Source: Rhizobium bangladeshense (GTDB lineage: Bacteria > Pseudomonadota > Alphaproteobacteria > Rhizobiales > Rhizobiaceae). Taken from it: a stretch of DNA of 64,000 bases. Below are positions 9,438-18,532 of this stretch, piece after piece. Within the stretch, counting starts at the first letter, position 1; every line of letters begins with the position of its first letter. The translations under genes and the position numbers were made by a program. The stretch is taken from positions 248,001 through 312,000 of the forward strand of contig NZ_CP071614.1 in NCBI RefSeq assembly GCF_017357245.1, written 5' to 3'. The notes under the pieces are model-generated. The model searched no databases and was not told the DNA's origin. It worked only from the letters and a program-made list of their open reading frames with translations.

Positions 9438-9800
9438 TCAAGGCTCGACCCGGAACTGGTAACGGCCTTCGGCGCTGCGGCCGTCCATCGAGAGGACGCG
9501 CCAGTCGAGGGTGTAGAGGCCAGGCGCCATGGCGGGATCGAGCGGGATCTTGAAAATGGATCCGTCGGGGCCGGAGAGGAACGGCTTGCCCAGGGGAAGC
9601 GTCCTGCCTTGAGGATCGAGCAAGGTGGCGGTCGAGCGGGCAAGATCGACGGGACCGCTGAAGGTTAGCTCGACATTGGCCGGTACGAGCTCTTCTTCCT
9701 GCTGCTGTGAGGGCAGTGATGCTTGTTCCAGCGCCGCGGCCGCCTGGTTGGCGGCCAACAGCAGCGATGCGAACAGGCAGAATGACACGACCGACTTCAT
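9438..9800 (-). CDS. CopC-like periplasmic protein lacking the copper histidines
   Basis: A 120-residue secreted protein. The signal peptide covers about residues 1-22 (MKSVVSFCLFASLLLAANQA), followed by a CopC/YcnJ-type immunoglobulin-like beta domain with PANVELTFSGPVD, GPDGSIFKIPLD and GLYTLDWRVLSMDGRSAEG. In copper-binding CopC the mature protein starts with histidine and carries the motif DGH. Here the mature start is A-L-E-Q and DGH is DGR, so both histidine ligands are missing. It is probably not a normal Cu(II) carrier. It stands alone, without a copD gene, upstream of kdp in the same direction. The start is ATG at 9798-9800; an upstream in-frame ATG would put residues before the signal peptide. 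Confidence 0.75.
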   Translation of the reverse strand: MKSVVSFCLFASLLLAANQAAAALEQASLPSQQQEEELVPANVELTFSGPVDLARSTATLLDPQGRTLPLGKPFLSGPDGSIFKIPLDPAMAPGLYTLDWRVLSMDGRSAEGRYQFRVEP

Positions 9801-9875
9801 GATGGCTTTCCTATATTGCCGTTCCACTGGCGCCGGGAGCCGTCATGCTTCCGGCGCGCCATGCGGGCCTGCATG

Positions 9876-10061
9876 CTAGTAATGCTGCCGGGGGCGATTT
9901 CGATCCCGCGTCCGCAGAATGACGCGCATTGGCAGCCCCGGGTTGTCCCTCTGAAGGGCGGCGTTCCAATCGGCCACCAATCTGCGCCAGAATTTTCGGA
10001 GCGGTCTCAAGATCCTCGGGGAAAGCCGGTCTACGCGAACATTGTCGTTGTCATGCTTCAT
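9876..10061 (-). CDS. Candidate 61-aa basic protein
   Basis: A reading frame of 61 codons starting MKHDNDNVRVDRLSP, rich in Arg and Lys (RPLRKFWRRLVADW) and ending RNRPRQHY. GAAGGG lies about 9 bases before the ATG. No domain is recognised; the LRKFWRRL segment could form an amphipathic helix. It occupies part of the 499-base gap between the CopC-like gene and the polyol dehydrogenase. The rest of that gap (9801-9875, 10062-10299) shows no other gene or clear promoter. It could also be a chance frame in G+C-rich DNA. Confidence 0.4.
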   Translation of the reverse strand: MKHDNDNVRVDRLSPRILRPLRKFWRRLVADWNAALQRDNPGLPMRVILRTRDRNRPRQHY

Positions 10062-10299
10062 AGCTTTATCGCCCTTCTAGCCTGCCGGTGGCTGATGATT
10101 AAGACTGTACTCCGCGCTGTGCCCTTCCGGAATCATACAGAGGTCTATCGGCAGTTATCTTTCGGGCTACGCATCTGAGCATTTCGTCGCGCGGTGGGCA
10201 AAAGCTTGCGTCGGCGATTGAATTGAAGCGCCTTACCATCTTATAGTCGCCTCAACGGCACCCTCTGAATCTCCGGGGCCATCGAGAAGGAAATCGACA

Positions 10300-11343
10300 A
10301 TGACCAAAGTCCGTGCGCTGGTGCTGGAGCGCCAGCATGAGCTTGCGCTCCGCGATATCGATCTGCCCCTGGAAACGGGACCGGGTCAGGTAAAGATCAA
10401 GATTCATACCGTCGGCGTCTGCGGTTCGGACGTTCATTATTACACCCACGGCAAGATCGGCCCCTTCGTCGTCAACGCGCCGATGGTGCTCGGCCATGAG
10501 GCGGCCGGCACGGTGGTCGAGGTGGGGGCCGGTGTCACACATCTGAAAGTAGGCGACCGTGTCTGCATGGAGCCCGGCATCCCCGATCCGAACTCCAAGG
10601 CGAGCCGGCTCGGCATGTACAATATCGATCCCGCCGTCAGCTTCTGGGCGACGCCGCCGATCCATGGGGTGCTGACGCCCGAAGTGGTGCATCCTGCCAA
10701 TTACACTTTCAAGCTGCCCGACAATGTCAGCTTCGCCGAAGGCGCCATGGTCGAGCCCTTCGCGGTCGGCATGCAGGCTGCGGCCAAGGCGAATATCGCG
10801 CCCGGCGATACCGCCGTAGTGCTGGGAGCCGGGCCAATCGGCACGATGGTGGCGATTGCCGCCCTCGCCGGCGGCTGCGCCAGGGCGATCCTCGCCGATC
10901 TGGCGCAGCCGAAACTCGATATCGCCGCCCAGTACCAAGGCGTCATTCCGGTCAACATCCGCGAGAAGAACCTGGTCGAAGAAGTCGCCCGGCTGACCGA
11001 CGGCTGGGGTGCGGATGTCGTCTTTGAATGCTCGGGGTCGCCCAAGGCCTGGGAGACGATCATAACGCTGCCGCGCCCGGGCGGCGTTATCGTCGCCGTC
11101 GGCCTGCCGGTCAATCCGATCGGCTTCGACGTTTCGACGGCATCCACCAAGGAAATCCGCATCGAAACGGTGTTTCGCTATGCCCATCAATATGAGCGAT
11201 CGATCGCCCTGCTCGCCTCGGGCCGCGTCGATCTGAAACCGCTGATATCGGAGACGTTCAAGTTCGACGATTCGATCAAGGCGTTCGATCGCGCGGTCGA
11301 AGCCCGGCCGAACGACGTGAAGCTGCAGATCGTCATGGAATAG
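10300..11343 (+). CDS. Zinc-dependent polyol dehydrogenase (xylitol/sorbitol dehydrogenase type)
   Basis: A 347-residue medium-chain dehydrogenase. The catalytic zinc ligands are C41 in [11 protein letters not shown]66-E67 in LGHEAAG and the glutamate of MVEPFAVG. The nucleotide-binding fold has VLGAGPIG. The structural-zinc lobe with four cysteines is absent, as in sorbitol dehydrogenases without structural zinc. It should oxidise a polyol such as xylitol or sorbitol to the ketose with NAD+. A GAAGG ribosome site precedes the ATG. It appears monocistronic and faces the dedA-like gene tail to tail. The exact substrate cannot be fixed. Confidence 0.85.
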   Translation: MTKVRALVLERQHELALRDIDLPLETGPGQVKIKIHTVGVCGSDVHYYTHGKIGPFVVNAPMVLGHEAAGTVVEVGAGVTHLKVGDRVCMEPGIPDPNSKASRLGMYNIDPAVSFWATPPIHGVLTPEVVHPANYTFKLPDNVSFAEGAMVEPFAVGMQAAAKANIAPGDTAVVLGAGPIGTMVAIAALAGGCARAILADLAQPKLDIAAQYQGVIPVNIREKNLVEEVARLTDGWGADVVFECSGSPKAWETIITLPRPGGVIVAVGLPVNPIGFDVSTASTKEIRIETVFRYAHQYERSIALLASGRVDLKPLISETFKFDDSIKAFDRAVEARPNDVKLQIVME

Positions 11344-11358
11344 GGCGCTGCAGCGCTG

Positions 11359-11925
11359 CTATGGGTGGCCGCTGAGCTTCATTCTGCGAAAGACAAGAGC
11401 CGCGCCCGCGACTGCAGCCGCGGCTCCGAGCGCGATCAGCAGATGTCGGTGGAGGGGAAGGTGTCCCAATGTCTGCTGGATACCGTGGCCGAACAGATAA
11501 CCGAGTGCGGTGAAAAGCTGCCCCCATACCAGCGCGGCTACCGCATTCAGGACAACGAATTTTGCGGTCGCGATCCGCGTCGTGCCGATGACGATCGGGC
11601 TGATCGTCCGCAAGCCGACGAGAAAACGGAACGCCAAGATGAAACCGGTCTGATATTTTTCCAGCAGCCGGGTTGCCCGGGCAAGGGCAGGTCGCTCCAT
11701 CAGCCGGCGGACGGGAGCCCATTGGCCAGCATAACGGCCGGCGAAGAACCAGAACTGATCGCCGGCGAAGGAGCCTGCGACGGCCGCGAGCGACGCCGAC
11801 CAATAAGAGAGCAATCCGCGGTGGGCAATCACGCCGCCAAGGAAGGCGGCCGTCTCGCCTTCGAAGGCTGCGCCCAGGAAGATCGCAAGCAGGCCATAAT
11901 TCTCGATCAGCAGTTCGATGGACAC
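11359..11925 (-). CDS. DedA-family membrane protein
   Basis: A 188-residue inner-membrane protein with the DedA (SNARE-associated) fold: GAAFEGETAAFLGG in the first re-entrant segment, the helix break GDQFWFFAGRYAG, the signature FRFLVGLRTISPIVIGTTR, and two terminal helices ending in a basic tail. DedA proteins are thought to move lipid carriers across the membrane and support proton-motive force and envelope stability. The gene starts 22 bases after the end of the disulfide reductase gene on the same strand, so the two may be cotranscribed. The exact lipid substrate is unknown. Confidence 0.85.
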   Translation of the reverse strand: MSIELLIENYGLLAIFLGAAFEGETAAFLGGVIAHRGLLSYWSASLAAVAGSFAGDQFWFFAGRYAGQWAPVRRLMERPALARATRLLEKYQTGFILAFRFLVGLRTISPIVIGTTRIATAKFVVLNAVAALVWGQLFTALGYLFGHGIQQTLGHLPLHRHLLIALGAAAAVAGAALVFRRMKLSGHP

Positions 11926-11947
11926 GTTCCTGGCCCAGAGGTCGGAG

Positions 11948-13309
11948 CTAAACCGGCTTCAAATCCCCAAGCAGCGTCGGGATCAGCTCCGACACCGTCG
12001 GGTGGATCGGCACCGACCATTTCAGCGCGGGATAGGTCGTTCCCGCGTTCATCGCATCGATCAGGCCGTGGATCACCTCGTCACCCTCAATGCCCAGGAT
12101 CGCGGCGCCGAGGATCTCTTTGGTCTCGGCATCGGCAATCACCTTCATGAAGCCCTTGGTCTCTCCGCGTTCATTGGCCCGGCCGACGCGGCTCATCGGC
12201 CGGGTCGAGACCATGATCCTGCGGCCGGAGGCACGCGCCTGCTTCTCCGTCATGCCGACACGGCCGAGCGGCGGGTCGATGTAGAGCGCATAGGCCGGGA
12301 TGCGGCTCGAGACCTTGCGGTCGTCGCCATCGAGAAGATTGGCGGCGGCGATCTCGAAATCATTGTAGGAGGTATGCGTGAAGGCCCCGCGGCCGTTGCA
12401 GTCGCCGAGCGCGAAGATGCCCTCGACATTGGTGGCAAGCTTGTCGTCGACGGTGATATAGCCGCGCTTATCAGTAGCCACGCCGGCGGCGTCGAGACCA
12501 AGGTCGTCGGTGTTCGGTTTGCGGCCGGTGGCGATCAGCACATGGCTTGCTTCGATCTCCGCCGCGCCGGCGGTGACGCTTATTCCGCTGCCATTACGAG
12601 CGAAGGCGATGTCGGCGGCGTCGGTATAGACGTCGATGCCTTCGGAGCGGAGGATGTCGGCGATGGCGTCCGATATATCCTCGTCCTCGCGCGAGGCGAG
12701 TTTCGGGCCGTGCTCGATGACGCTGACATCGGCGCCGAAGCGGCGATACATCTGCGCAAATTCCAATCCGATATAGCTGCCGCCGATCACCGCAAGGTGC
12801 CGCGGCAGCGTGTCGAGATCGATGATCGACGTGCTGGTGAGGTAATCGACCTCGTCGATACCAGGCAGTTCGGGGATGACGGGCCGGGCGCCGACATTGA
12901 GGAAAATGCGCGGCGCCGTCAGTGTCTCCCCATTGACGCGAATGGTCTTCGCGTCTTGGAAACGGGCATGACCGTAGATCACGCTCATGCCGTCCATGCT
13001 GTCAAACCATCCGATCAGGCCGTTGCGGGCATTCATCGTCACCGTTTCGGCCCGGGCCCTCACCACCTTCATGTCGATGCCGATGTCGCCCGGGATATTG
13101 ACGCCGTAGGCAGCGCCGGTTCTTGCGACATGGGCGGCGCGGGCGCTGGCGACCAGCGTCTTGGTCGGCATGCAGCCGGCATTGACGCAGGTGCCGCCGA
13201 GATATTTGCGCTCGACGAGCGCTACCTTCATGCCCTTTTCGACCATGCGGGCGGCGAGGAACGGGCCGGCCTGGCCGGCGCCGATGACGATGGCGTCGAA
13301 GCTCTTCAT
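11948..13309 (-). CDS. FAD-dependent pyridine nucleotide-disulfide oxidoreductase (mercuric reductase-like)
   Basis: A 453-residue class I flavoprotein disulfide reductase. The FAD motif GAGQAG starts near residue 11, and the redox-active pair is in GGTCVNAGCMPTKT. The NAD(P) motif GGSYIGLEFA, the second FAD motif GIFALGDCNG and the C-terminal His-Glu dyad of HPTVSE follow. It resembles mercuric reductase without the N-terminal metal-binding domain and without the terminal Cys-Cys, so mercury reduction is unlikely. A general disulfide or quinone reductase role is more probable. It overlaps the DUF4126-like gene upstream by four bases, showing a two-gene unit. Confidence 0.85.
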   Translation of the reverse strand: MKSFDAIVIGAGQAGPFLAARMVEKGMKVALVERKYLGGTCVNAGCMPTKTLVASARAAHVARTGAAYGVNIPGDIGIDMKVVRARAETVTMNARNGLIGWFDSMDGMSVIYGHARFQDAKTIRVNGETLTAPRIFLNVGARPVIPELPGIDEVDYLTSTSIIDLDTLPRHLAVIGGSYIGLEFAQMYRRFGADVSVIEHGPKLASREDEDISDAIADILRSEGIDVYTDAADIAFARNGSGISVTAGAAEIEASHVLIATGRKPNTDDLGLDAAGVATDKRGYITVDDKLATNVEGIFALGDCNGRGAFTHTSYNDFEIAAANLLDGDDRKVSSRIPAYALYIDPPLGRVGMTEKQARASGRRIMVSTRPMSRVGRANERGETKGFMKVIADAETKEILGAAILGIEGDEVIHGLIDAMNAGTTYPALKWSVPIHPTVSELIPTLLGDLKPV

Positions 13310-13767
13310 GATACGGCTCCCGCGATCAACACGGCGCCGACAACTGCAACGGCATCTTCAATGAGGGCGGCGGGCAGATCCTTGCCGAAGGCGGCGGCAA
13401 TCCTGGCGCGGAGGGCGGCGCCGCCATAGGTGCCGACGACGGCGCCGATGACGCCGGCGATCAGCCCGCCGAAAAGCAGGCTGCTGGCTGCCCCGATCGT
13501 GGCGCCGGCAAGGGCTCCCGTGATGATGCGGGCGGCGAACTGCACCGGCACCTTGCGCGACGGCGTCGACGGCAGCTGGTCGGTGATCAGTTCGACGACG
13601 GCGAGAACCGTTAAGATCCACGGCGTCCACCGGTAGCCCATGAAGGCAAGCGGCGTCTGCGACACGTCGATCCAGCCGAGCGCCGCACCCCAGGCGACGG
13701 CAGCTGGCGCGGTCATGGCGCGAAGGCCAGCAATAATGCCGATCAGCAATGCAAGAAGCAAAAACAT
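13306..13767 (-). CDS. DUF4126-like small membrane protein
   Basis: A 153-residue hydrophobic protein with about four membrane segments (residues 2-20, 45-62, 80-115, 135-152), rich in Gly and Ala. Marks are GLRAMTAPAAVAWGA near the N-terminus and ELITDQLPSTPSRK in a loop, which fit the DUF4126 family. The function is unknown. Its stop overlaps the start of the disulfide reductase gene by four bases, so the two are translated together and may act together at the membrane (inference). Confidence 0.75.
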   Translation of the reverse strand: MFLLLALLIGIIAGLRAMTAPAAVAWGAALGWIDVSQTPLAFMGYRWTPWILTVLAVVELITDQLPSTPSRKVPVQFAARIITGALAGATIGAASSLLFGGLIAGVIGAVVGTYGGAALRARIAAAFGKDLPAALIEDAVAVVGAVLIAGAVS

Positions 13768-13857
13768 GCGCGATCCCCTCGTTGCCGGCCTTTGAGCCGC
13801 AGCAGGGAAGGTTGCATATTGTCAGGCGCGTGGCAATTCGCCGGCACCCGCCGATTT

Positions 13858-15045
13858 TCAGTTCGCAAAGGCGGCGATGCCGGTGATCGCCCGGCCAATG
13901 ATCAGCGCGTGGATGTCGTGCGTGCCCTCATAGGTGTTGACCACTTCGAGGTTGACGAGATGGCGGGCGATGCCAAATTCGTCGGAGATACCGTTGCCGC
14001 CGAGCATGTCGCGGGCGGCGCGCGCGATGTCAAGCGCCTTGCCGCAGCTGTTGCGCTTGAGGATCGAGGTCAGCTCCACCGGCGGATGGCCTGCCTCCTT
14101 CATGCGGCCGAGCCGCAGGCAGCCGTGGAGGCCGAGCGCGATTTCCGCCGCCATGTCGGCGAGCTTCTTCTGGATCAGCTGGTTGGCGGCGAGCGGCCGG
14201 CCGAACTGCTTGCGCTCGAGCGTGTATTGCCGGGCTCTGGCATAACAATCCTCGGCCGCGCCAAGCGCGCCCCACGCAATGCCGAAGCGGGCGGAGTTGA
14301 GGCAGGTGAATGGGCCTTTGAGGCCGGTAACGCCGGGCAGCAGGTTCTCCTCGGGCACGAAGACCCCATCCATCACGACTTCGCCCGTTATCGAAGCACG
14401 CAAGCCTACCTTGCCGTGGATGGCAGGCGCCGAGAGCCCCTTCCAGCCCTTTTCGAGAATGAAGCCGCGGATGAGGCCATCCTCGGTCTTTGCCCAAACA
14501 ACGAAGACATCGGCGATCGGCGCATTTGAGATCCAGGTCTTCGAGCCGGTGAGGCTGTAGCCGCCGTCGACCTTCTTGGCGCGCGTCACCATCGAGCCGG
14601 GGTCGGAGCCATGGTCGGGCTCGGTCAGGCCGAAGCAGCCGATCCATTCGCCTGTCGCCAGTTTCGGCAGGTATTTCAGCTTTTGTGCCTTGGAGCCGAA
14701 GGTTTCGATCGGCACCATGACCAGCGAGGACTGCACGCTCATCATCGAACGGTAGCCGCTGTCGACCCGTTCGACCTCGCGAGCGATCAGGCCGTAGGCG
14801 ACATAACCGAGACCGGCGCCGCCATAATCGGGTGAAATCGTCGGGCCGAGCAGGCCGAGTTCGCCCATTTCGCGGAAGATGGCCGGGTCGGTCCTTTCAT
14901 TGCGAAAGGCGTCGAGTACGCGGGGGGCGAGTTTTTGCTGCGCATAGGCATGGGCGGTATCCTGCACCATGCGCTCCTCGTTGGTCAGCTGCTCCACCAG
15001 GCGCAATGGGTCGGCCCAGTCGAAAACCTCGCGCGTATGCTGCAT
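13858..15045 (-). CDS. gcdH: Glutaryl-CoA dehydrogenase (acyl-CoA dehydrogenase family)
   Basis: A 395-residue acyl-CoA dehydrogenase. It carries [16 protein letters not shown] (the flavin/substrate loop of glutaryl-CoA dehydrogenases), [28 protein letters not shown] and the C-terminal [20 protein letters not shown]. The catalytic glutamate is in TYEGTHD, at about residue 373. It oxidises and decarboxylates glutaryl-CoA to crotonyl-CoA in lysine and tryptophan breakdown, using FAD. It is transcribed alone, divergently from a cupin gene, with 171 bases between. The nearby LysR gene could regulate it, as GcdR does in pseudomonads (inference). Confidence 0.92.
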   Translation of the reverse strand: MQHTREVFDWADPLRLVEQLTNEERMVQDTAHAYAQQKLAPRVLDAFRNERTDPAIFREMGELGLLGPTISPDYGGAGLGYVAYGLIAREVERVDSGYRSMMSVQSSLVMVPIETFGSKAQKLKYLPKLATGEWIGCFGLTEPDHGSDPGSMVTRAKKVDGGYSLTGSKTWISNAPIADVFVVWAKTEDGLIRGFILEKGWKGLSAPAIHGKVGLRASITGEVVMDGVFVPEENLLPGVTGLKGPFTCLNSARFGIAWGALGAAEDCYARARQYTLERKQFGRPLAANQLIQKKLADMAAEIALGLHGCLRLGRMKEAGHPPVELTSILKRNSCGKALDIARAARDMLGGNGISDEFGIARHLVNLEVVNTYEGTHDIHALIIGRAITGIAAFAN

Positions 15046-15216
15046 GGCGGCGTCTCCTCACCATTCATCAGGCTGCCTCGTCAACTGGCCATAGACCCGC
15101 CCATCGACCGCGTCAACAGAGGGCGGTTCGATGGAAAAGAAGGGGGCCACCATCTTTTCAAAAGCTGCGGCATGATCCACTTTGCCCGCGTTCGATTCTG
15201 GAATGAGGAGGCGGAA

Positions 15217-15555
15217 ATGTCATCAAGCGATCTGTTCGTATCGGCCGAAGGCGCCGAATGGGTCACTCCGGAGCCCGGCGTCACCAGACGCATCATGACC
15301 TATCTGCCCGAGATGATGATGGTGGAAGTGGCGTTCGAAAGCGGCGCCGTGGGTGCTGCCCATTCGCACCCGCACATCCAGGCAAGCTATGTCGCAGAAG
15401 GCAGCTTCGAGGTGACGATCGATGGAAGGACCCAAGTGCTGCGGCAGGGTGGCAGTTTCATTGTGCCGCCCAATCTAGTGCATGGCGTCAAGGCACTGGA
15501 AAGGGGCCGGCTGATCGATACCTTCACGCCGCACCGGGCCGAGTTTCTCAAGTAG
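15217..15555 (+). CDS. Cupin-domain protein
   Basis: A 112-residue single-domain cupin. Motif 1 is HSHPHIQASYVAEGSFEV, with two histidines and a glutamate as likely metal ligands. Motif 2 is GGSFIVPPNLVHG, with the third histidine. The ATG at 15217 is chosen because GAGGAGGCGG lies just before it, and the longer upstream frame runs into the divergent promoter region. Such small cupins bind a divalent metal and are often sugar- or pectin-derivative-related (KdgF-like) or regulatory. The specific role is not visible. It ends back to back with the LysR gene, with no gap. Confidence 0.8.
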   Translation: MSSSDLFVSAEGAEWVTPEPGVTRRIMTYLPEMMMVEVAFESGAVGAAHSHPHIQASYVAEGSFEVTIDGRTQVLRQGGSFIVPPNLVHGVKALERGRLIDTFTPHRAEFLK

Positions 15556-16509
15556 TCAGCTTTCGGATTCCGACCTGCGTGTGGAATTTCCGGCGACGAT
15601 ATAAGGCGGCACGAAGCGCGCATCTTCGCTACGCACGGCCTCGCGCAGGAAGTCGATGACGGCGCGCACGCGCGGCGCCTGTTTCAGGTCGCGATGGCAG
15701 GTGATCCAGTAGTGGCGCTTGAGGTCGATCTCCTCGGGCAGCACACGCACGAGCTCCGGATAACGGCTGGCGAAGAAATAGGGCAGGATGCAGAGACCGA
15801 GACCATTTCGGGTGGCGGTGAGCTGCGCGAAGATGCTGGAGCTCTGGAACTGCGGCTTGATGCGCGGATGCACATCGCTGAGATAATCCAGGCCGGGCGC
15901 GAAAATCATTTCCTCGATATAGCTGACGAACGGATGTTCAAGCAGATCGTCGCGGCAGGTGATGGCAGGCGCCTTTGCCAGATAGTCGCGCGAGCCGTAA
16001 ATCTGCAGGTGATAGTCTGTCAGCTTCTCCGCGAAATAAGGCCCGCCTTTAGGCTCGTCGAGCACAACGGAAAGATCGGCCTCCTTGCGCGACAGCGACA
16101 TGATCTGCTGGATCGTCACCAGCTCGAGCGAGAGATGCGGATGCTGGGCGGCAAACCGCGGCAGCACGGTCGCGAAAAAGAAATTGGCAAAGCCTTCCGG
16201 CGCGCTGAGGCGCACGAGGCCGCGCTGCGCCATCGAACCGTCGGCAAGGTCGGCGCGTAGCCGCTCGGTTTCCTGCTCCATCCGCTCGGCCGTCTCGATG
16301 AAGCGCGTGCCCATGGCGGTCAATACGTAACCGCGCGGATTGCGCTCGAACAATTTGACCTTGAGTGCAAATTCCAGCCGGTCGATGCGGCGTGAGACGG
16401 TGGCATGGCTGGAGCGCAGCTGGCGGGCGGCCGTCGAGAGCTGGCCGGTGCGGGCAACGGCGAGAAAAAACTGCAGATCGTCCCAGGTAAATTGTGATGA
16501 ATTGCTCAT
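15556..16509 (-). CDS. LysR-family transcriptional regulator
   Basis: A 317-residue LysR-type regulator. The N-terminal winged helix (about 8-67) contains LQFFLAVARTGQLSTAARQL and the recognition helix SSHATVSRRIDRLE; it is followed by a linker helix and a substrate-binding domain (about 92-295). The start ATG at 16507-16509 fits an AAGGGA site 6 bases upstream; an ATG two codons earlier would have no spacing. The gene converges on the cupin gene. Its target may be the cupin, the glutaryl-CoA dehydrogenase or itself; no inducer can be named. Confidence 0.85.
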   Translation of the reverse strand: MSNSSQFTWDDLQFFLAVARTGQLSTAARQLRSSHATVSRRIDRLEFALKVKLFERNPRGYVLTAMGTRFIETAERMEQETERLRADLADGSMAQRGLVRLSAPEGFANFFFATVLPRFAAQHPHLSLELVTIQQIMSLSRKEADLSVVLDEPKGGPYFAEKLTDYHLQIYGSRDYLAKAPAITCRDDLLEHPFVSYIEEMIFAPGLDYLSDVHPRIKPQFQSSSIFAQLTATRNGLGLCILPYFFASRYPELVRVLPEEIDLKRHYWITCHRDLKQAPRVRAVIDFLREAVRSEDARFVPPYIVAGNSTRRSESES

Positions 16510-16754
16510 CGCCATTCCCTTCGTTCAACAACCGGCAACAAATAACATGATCCACCGCGATTGAAACAATTCATTGTTTTATCTCTATTTTTACCTTCGA
16601 TAAGTGGAGTCGCGGCTGACGGTTCGGATGAAGCCTTGGTCTTGATGAGCCCGATGCCTCGGCAGCGACAACTCCGTTGATTCGTCGGCGGCAGCGCTTT
16701 CAGCTTCCATGCGTGAATGCTACACGGCCGCGTTTGCATCCTGAGGAAATATTG

Positions 16755-16994
16755 ATGAAAAAATTGGTTCGCCTGCTGCTGACGATCGCTCTCGCTTTCG
16801 TCGTGATTATTGGTTTTCGTTGGTATCGCTACGTCACCAACACCGACAGTCCCTATGACGAAGTCGGCATCACGCTCAACACGGCCATGCCTAGCCCGAT
16901 CAATGCCTGGGGCTGCGCCAAACTGAAGGAAAGCTTTGGCGGCGCCTTGCCTCCCTATGGCTGCGCGGCTGACAATGGGACGCAATGGAAGTGA
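16755..16994 (+). CDS. Small exported or membrane-anchored protein
   Basis: A 79-residue protein with a basic N-terminus and one hydrophobic helix (MKKLVRLLLTIALAFVVIIG), then a short extracytoplasmic part. That part contains GITLNTAMPSPINAWGC and a second cysteine in PPYGCAADNG; the two cysteines could form a disulfide. TGAGGAAA lies before the ATG. The hydrophobic stretch could be a signal anchor or a signal peptide. I do not recognise a family with a known function. It stands alone, transcribed divergently from the LysR gene. Confidence 0.65.
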   Translation: MKKLVRLLLTIALAFVVIIGFRWYRYVTNTDSPYDEVGITLNTAMPSPINAWGCAKLKESFGGALPPYGCAADNGTQWK

Positions 16995-17321
16995 GGGCAG
17001 CCTGAACGCGCCGAAATCCCGCCGGGAGCCGAACGGCCGAAGGATGATTGTTCCGTTCGTCCATGCCTGCACAATCGCGCAAACTGCCCTAGTTCTAGCG
17101 CTGAGCGCTGACTCCTGGCGCTTCCTGAGCTTTGGATCGAAATCGTGCAGCTTTCTTTCTGTGCAAAAATGAACAGATACTGTTTGGAATTAGTTGTAAA
17201 CCACCCGTTGCTTCAGGCGAGAATTTCCATGATCGTAGGACGAGGGGCGGTCGTTCTGAGGAGTGCGACCGGCCAAATCTGAACAGACCCGCAATCTGGC
17301 TCATCTCTGGGAGGAGAGAAT
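16995..17321 (+). other. Intergenic region upstream of the ABC transporter operon
   Basis: This 327-base stretch has no gene I can support. Its second half (about 17145-17220) is A/T-richer than the surroundings and should hold the promoter of the five-gene transporter unit. No convincing -35/-10 pair or sigma-54 signature could be fixed. A good ribosome site (GGGAGGAGAG) lies directly before the substrate-binding protein start. Confidence 0.6.
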
Positions 17322-18527
17322 ATGCGTAAGAATCTCATTGCATCAGTTGCATTTCTGCTTGCGAGCAGCACGGCGGTGCTCGCGCAGAGCGCGACCGACG
17401 GCAAGGTCAAGATCGGCATCCTGAACGACCAGTCGGGCGTCTATGCCGACTTTGGCGGAAAATCTTCCGTCGAGGCTGCCAAGATGGCGGTCGAGGATTT
17501 CGGCGGCAAGGTGCTTGATGTGCCGGTCGAAATCGTCGATGCCGACCACCAGAACAAGCCGGATATTGCCTCCAACATCGCCCGCCAATGGTATGACACC
17601 GAGCAGGTGGATGCGATCATGGAATTGACGACCTCCTCCGTAGCGCTCGCTGTGCAGGCGATCGCCAAGGAGAAGAAGAAGATCGACATCGTCACCGGCG
17701 CGGCGACGACCGATCTTACCGGCAAGGCGTGCTCGCCTTACGGCTTCCACTGGGCTTACGATACGCACGCTCTGGCCGTCGGTACCGGCGGCGCGCTCGT
17801 CAAGCAGGGCGGCGACAGCTGGTTCTTCCTGACCGCCGACTATGCCTTCGGTTATTCGCTGGAGCAGCAGACCAGTGAATATGTCAAGACGAGCGGCGGC
17901 ACGGTCGTCGGCGCCGTCCGCCATCCGCTGTCGAGCCAGGACTTCTCATCCTTCCTGCTGCAGGCGCAGTCATCGGGCGCCAAGGTGATCGGCCTCGCCA
18001 ATGCCGGCCTCGATACCTCGAACGCCATCAAGCAGGCGGCCGAATTCGGTATTACCCAGAGCGGGCAGCATCTGGCGGCGCTGCTCTTCACGCTTGCCGA
18101 AGTCCATGGGCTCGGCCTCGAGGCGGCGCAGGGCCTGACGCTGACGGAGGGCTACTACTGGAACCGCGACGACGAAAGCCGCGCCTTCGCCAAGAAGTTC
18201 TTCGACCGCACCGGCAAGATGCCGAACATGGTCCATGCGGGTACCTATTCGGCGGTGACGCAATATTTGAAGGCGGTTCAGAAAGCCGGCACCGACGAGA
18301 CGGAAGCTGTCGCCAAGCAGCTGCATGAAATGCCGGTCGACGACGTCTTCGGCCGCGGCGGCACCGTCGGCGCCAATGGCCGGATGATTCACGACATGTA
18401 TCTGCTGCAGGTCAAGAAGCCGGCCGACAGCAAGGAGCCTTGGGATTACTTCAACGTTCTCGCCACCATTCCCGGCAAGGAAGCCTATATCGATCCCGCC
18501 AAGAGCGGCTGCGATCTGGTGAAGTAA
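17322..18527 (+). CDS. ABC transporter substrate-binding protein, branched-chain amino acid type
   Basis: A 401-residue periplasmic binding protein of the Leu/Ile/Val (family I) fold. The signal peptide is about residues 1-22 (MRKNLIASVAFLLASSTAVL), and the mature part starts near SATDGKVKIGILNDQSG. Characteristic motifs are GVYADFGGKSSVEAAKMAVED and HWAYDTHALAVGTGG. It collects the substrate for the two ATPases and two permeases downstream. Family members carry branched-chain amino acids, amides, urea or small carboxylates; the sequence alone does not tell which. A strong ribosome site precedes the ATG. Confidence 0.9.
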   Translation: MRKNLIASVAFLLASSTAVLAQSATDGKVKIGILNDQSGVYADFGGKSSVEAAKMAVEDFGGKVLDVPVEIVDADHQNKPDIASNIARQWYDTEQVDAIMELTTSSVALAVQAIAKEKKKIDIVTGAATTDLTGKACSPYGFHWAYDTHALAVGTGGALVKQGGDSWFFLTADYAFGYSLEQQTSEYVKTSGGTVVGAVRHPLSSQDFSSFLLQAQSSGAKVIGLANAGLDTSNAIKQAAEFGITQSGQHLAALLFTLAEVHGLGLEAAQGLTLTEGYYWNRDDESRAFAKKFFDRTGKMPNMVHAGTYSAVTQYLKAVQKAGTDETEAVAKQLHEMPVDDVFGRGGTVGANGRMIHDMYLLQVKKPADSKEPWDYFNVLATIPGKEAYIDPAKSGCDLVK

Positions 18528-18532
18528 GGACG

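Noticed and set aside
10223-10247. TTGAAG and TATAGT as promoter of the polyol dehydrogenase
   Set aside because: The spacer is only 13 bases, too short for a sigma-70 promoter.
11948-13309. Mercury resistance function for the MerA-like reductase
   Set aside because: No N-terminal heavy-metal domain, no C-terminal cysteine pair, and no merR, merT or merP gene nearby.
11918-13429. 503-codon open frame on the plus strand opposite the disulfide reductase
   Set aside because: Entirely antisense to a gene with intact flavoprotein motifs; composition (Asp/Arg/Gly-rich) is that of a shadow frame.
16506-17072. 188-codon minus-strand frame between the LysR gene and the transporter
   Set aside because: Opposite to a better supported small exported protein with a ribosome site, and without recognisable motifs.
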